Shown: positions 61,932 to 64,000 of the stretch, one piece after another
How the letters are laid out: each line of letters starts with the position of its first letter
Numbering within the stretch: the stretch's first letter is position 1
Assembly: GCA_958408685.1 (NCBI GenBank)
Contig: CATYLC010000007.1
Coordinates: 1-64,000, forward strand
Direction: 5' to 3'
Source: an uncultured Collinsella sp.
GTDB lineage: Bacteria > Actinomycetota > Coriobacteriia > Coriobacteriales > Coriobacteriaceae
Length of the DNA: 64,000 nucleotides
Notes under the pieces: model-generated
The model's database searches: none
The model's input: only the letters and a program-made list of their open reading frames with translations
Told to the model about the DNA's origin: nothing
Made by a program: the position numbers and the translations under genes

Positions 61932-62372
61932 TCAGACCTCCATCTGACATCGTCTTGCGCTGATAGATAAACCATAAGAAATAAAACTGAGATGATTATA
62001 ACGAAATGCCGACCGAATACCCCAAAAAATCGACCGTATGCCGAATTAGAAGTTCATTTTTTGCGGAAAAACGGTATATGCAAAAACTTTACCAACCGTT
62101 CTAACCGCTGCTATCTGGGCGATATTTCAGTCTGACGATGCGCCGAAGAAAAAACGTTTTATCAATGTTGAGCATCACGCTGTCTGCACCGTTGCGCCTG
62201 TGCCGTGTTTCCAGATGGAATGTTTTGGCTAGACGCGTCGCTTTGGGGTACCATAGCTCCACTATCAACTGCCGCTCAGCACGGCAGCCTTGATGAGCCC
62301 TTGCCCTTCTCTTGGGAATTATGATCGGGCATCAATCTGCTGAGTGGCCCGAATCCCAGGAGGGGACTCTAT
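61932..62372. other. A/T-rich divergent promoter region between pyk and the P-type ATPase
   Basis: On the reverse strand TATAAT (62000-61995) is a likely -10 box for pyk, with no clear -35. On the forward strand TTGGCT (62225-62230) and TACCAT (62249-62254, spacer 18) may drive the ATPase, leaving a leader of about 110 bases that includes a CTGCCGCTCAGCACGGCAG inverted repeat (62269-62287). No gene is supported. Confidence 0.5.
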
Positions 62373-64000
62373 ATGCAAAAGGAATACCTGTCCGCCGCGG
62401 CGGAGGTGCTCAGCGACCAGGGTGTCGATGAGAACCTTGGCCTGAGCAACGACGAGGCGTCGTCGCGCCTCGCCAAGACAGGCCCTAACAAGCTTGAGGA
62501 AGCCGAGAAGACTCCGCTGTGGAAGCGCTTCTTTGAGCAGATGGCAGACCCCATGGTCATCATGCTGATTGTTGCCGCCGTTATCAGCGCACTTACGGGC
62601 ATGGTCAAGGGCGAGCCCGATTTTGCCGACGTCGCCATCATCATGTTCGTCGTTATCGTCAACTCGGTGCTGGGCGTGGTCCAGGAAGCCAAGAGCGAGG
62701 AGGCCCTCGAGGCCCTGCAGGAAATGAGCGCGGCGCAGTCCAAGGTGCTGCGCGACGGCAAGCTCGTGCACCTGCCGAGCGCCGAGCTCGTGCCCGGCGA
62801 CGTGATCATGCTCGAGGCGGGCGACTCCGTCCCGGCCGACTGCCGCGTGCTCGAGAGCGCCACGATGAAGATCGAAGAGGCCGCACTGACCGGCGAGTCC
62901 GTGCCGGTCGAGAAGCACACCAACGTGATTGAGCTTGCCGCGGGCACTGACGACGTGCCGCTCGGCGACCGCAAGAACATGTGCTACATGGGCTCTACCG
63001 TGGTGTACGGTCGCGGTCGCGCCGTCGTGGTCGGCACCGGCATGAACACCGAGATGGGCAAGATCGCCGGCGCTCTGGCCGAGGCCAAGGAAGAGCTCAC
63101 GCCGCTGCAGGTGAAGCTCGCCGAGCTCAGCCGCATCCTCACCATTATGGTTATCGTCATCTGCGTCGTCATCTTTGGCGTTGACATCATCCGTCACGGC
63201 GTGGGCAACGTCCTTACCGACCCGACCGCCCTGCTCGACACCTTTATGGTCGCCGTCTCGCTCGCCGTCGCTGCCATCCCCGAGGGCCTGGTCGCCGTCG
63301 TGACCATCGTGCTGTCGCTCGGCGTGACCAAGATGGCCAAGCGCCAGGCGATTATCCGCAAGCTTTCTGCTGTCGAGACACTCGGCTGCACGCAGACCAT
63401 CTGCTCGGACAAGACTGGCACGCTTACTCAGAACAAGATGACCGTCGTCAAGCACGAGCTCGCTGCGCCCAAGGAAAAGTTCCTGGCCGGCATGGCGCTG
63501 TGCTCCGATGCCCAGTGGGACGAGGAGCTGGGCGAGGCCGTGGGCGAGCCGACCGAGTGTGCGCTCGTCAACGACGCCGGCAAGGCGGGCCTCACCGGCC
63601 TGACTGCCGAGCACCCGCGCGTGGGCGAGGCCCCGTTCGACTCGGGCCGTAAGATGATGTCCGTGGTCGTCGAGACCCTGGACGGCGAGTACGAGCAGTA
63701 CACCAAGGGCGCGCCCGACGTGGTGATCGGCCTGTGCACCCATATCTACGAGGGCGATAAGGTCGTCCCCCTGACCGAGGAGCGTCGCGCCGAGCTCGTG
63801 GCAGCCAACAAGGCCATGGCCGACGAGGCCCTGCGCGTGCTGGCGCTGGCGAGCCGCACCTACACCGAGGTTCCCGCCGACTGCAGCCCCGCTGCGCTCG
63901 AGCATGACCTGGTCTTCTGCGGCCTGTCCGGCATGATCGACCCGGTCCGTCCCGAGGTGGCCGATGCTATCCGCGAGGCGCACGATGCCGGTATCCGCAC
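62373..64000 (+). CDS. Cation-transporting P-type ATPase (calcium type), cut by the window end
   Basis: The first 542 residues of a P2-type ATPase. The actuator loop LTGES is at 172-176, the membrane motif AAIPEGL is at 300-306 (PEGL as in Ca2+ ATPases), and the phosphorylation motif DKTGTLT has Asp346. The N-terminal cation-ATPase domain (EVLSDQGVDENLGLSNDEAS, then RLAKTGPNKL) is present. Likely exports Ca2+ or a related cation. AGGAGGGG precedes the ATG at 62373. The hydrolase half and the later membrane helices lie outside the window. Confidence 0.92.
   Translation, partial: MQKEYLSAAAEVLSDQGVDENLGLSNDEASSRLAKTGPNKLEEAEKTPLWKRFFEQMADPMVIMLIVAAVISALTGMVKGEPDFADVAIIMFVVIVNSVLGVVQEAKSEEALEALQEMSAAQSKVLRDGKLVHLPSAELVPGDVIMLEAGDSVPADCRVLESATMKIEEAALTGESVPVEKHTNVIELAAGTDDVPLGDRKNMCYMGSTVVYGRGRAVVVGTGMNTEMGKIAGALAEAKEELTPLQVKLAELSRILTIMVIVICVVIFGVDIIRHGVGNVLTDPTALLDTFMVAVSLAVAAIPEGLVAVVTIVLSLGVTKMAKRQAIIRKLSAVETLGCTQTICSDKTGTLTQNKMTVVKHELAAPKEKFLAGMALCSDAQWDEELGEAVGEPTECALVNDAGKAGLTGLTAEHPRVGEAPFDSGRKMMSVVVETLDGEYEQYTKGAPDVVIGLCTHIYEGDKVVPLTEERRAELVAANKAMADEALRVLALASRTYTEVPADCSPAALEHDLVFCGLSGMIDPVRPEVADAIREAHDAGIR

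Overview
This is a high-GC (about 60%) bacterial chromosome segment whose gene content, codon use and neighbourhoods fit a gut Coriobacteriia, most likely Collinsella. The supporting signs are mannose-family PTS genes beside FrlB-like deglycases, clusterless MutY-type glycosylase, TAnnnT-type -10 boxes and many GGGACAGG-type intergenic palindromes. The genus call is inference from content; no 16S gene is present.

Layout. 1-3000: tRNA-Asp, an Rrf2 Fe-S regulator with a MutY-like glycosylase, rubrerythrin, and a 35-bp perfect inverted repeat. 3100-4800: a small membrane protein and a nucleotidyltransferase/HTH pair that looks like a toxin-antitoxin or abortive-infection module. 4800-15300: housekeeping genes (rmuC, an ABC exporter, nth, mfd, PAP2 phosphatase, threonine aldolase, GNAT). 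15300-30000: a catabolic region with three GntR/UTRA regulators, three FrlB-like SIS proteins, a complete mannose-family PTS (IIAB, IIC, IID), a HAD phosphatase, an EamA transporter, a YitT protein and recQ. By analogy to the Salmonella gfr system this region probably imports, phosphorylates and deglycates Amadori products such as fructoselysine or glucoselysine. Each regulator has its own repeated operator-like motif.

30000-37000: an LDH-like 2-hydroxyacid dehydrogenase, metA, an AbiEi-like/nuclease fusion between paired hairpin repeats, 5-formyl-THF cyclo-ligase, hicAB, and a zinc-ribbon/YD-repeat membrane protein between two identical palindromes. 37000-45400: an M16C protease, then an accessory stretch (AlbA-type ATP-binding regulator, HNH endonuclease, small zinc-ribbon protein, DUF5710 protein) ending at tRNA-Val. 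45700-64000: an EamA transporter, a DUF4012 protein, glmM, an M32 carboxypeptidase, T-box-pheST, a cbiMQO cobalt/nickel ECF transporter, a Zn-dependent phospholipase C-like protein, pyk, and a P-type ATPase cut by the window end.

The most unusual signal is a pair of about 140-nt intergenic elements, one directly after the first SIS gene and one directly after the second gntR gene. Each has a 12-bp hairpin, then a 15-bp outer stem enclosing an identical inner hairpin. The stems differ at six base-paired positions between copies and all six changes are compensated on the other strand, which is what a conserved RNA (or DNA) secondary structure would produce.
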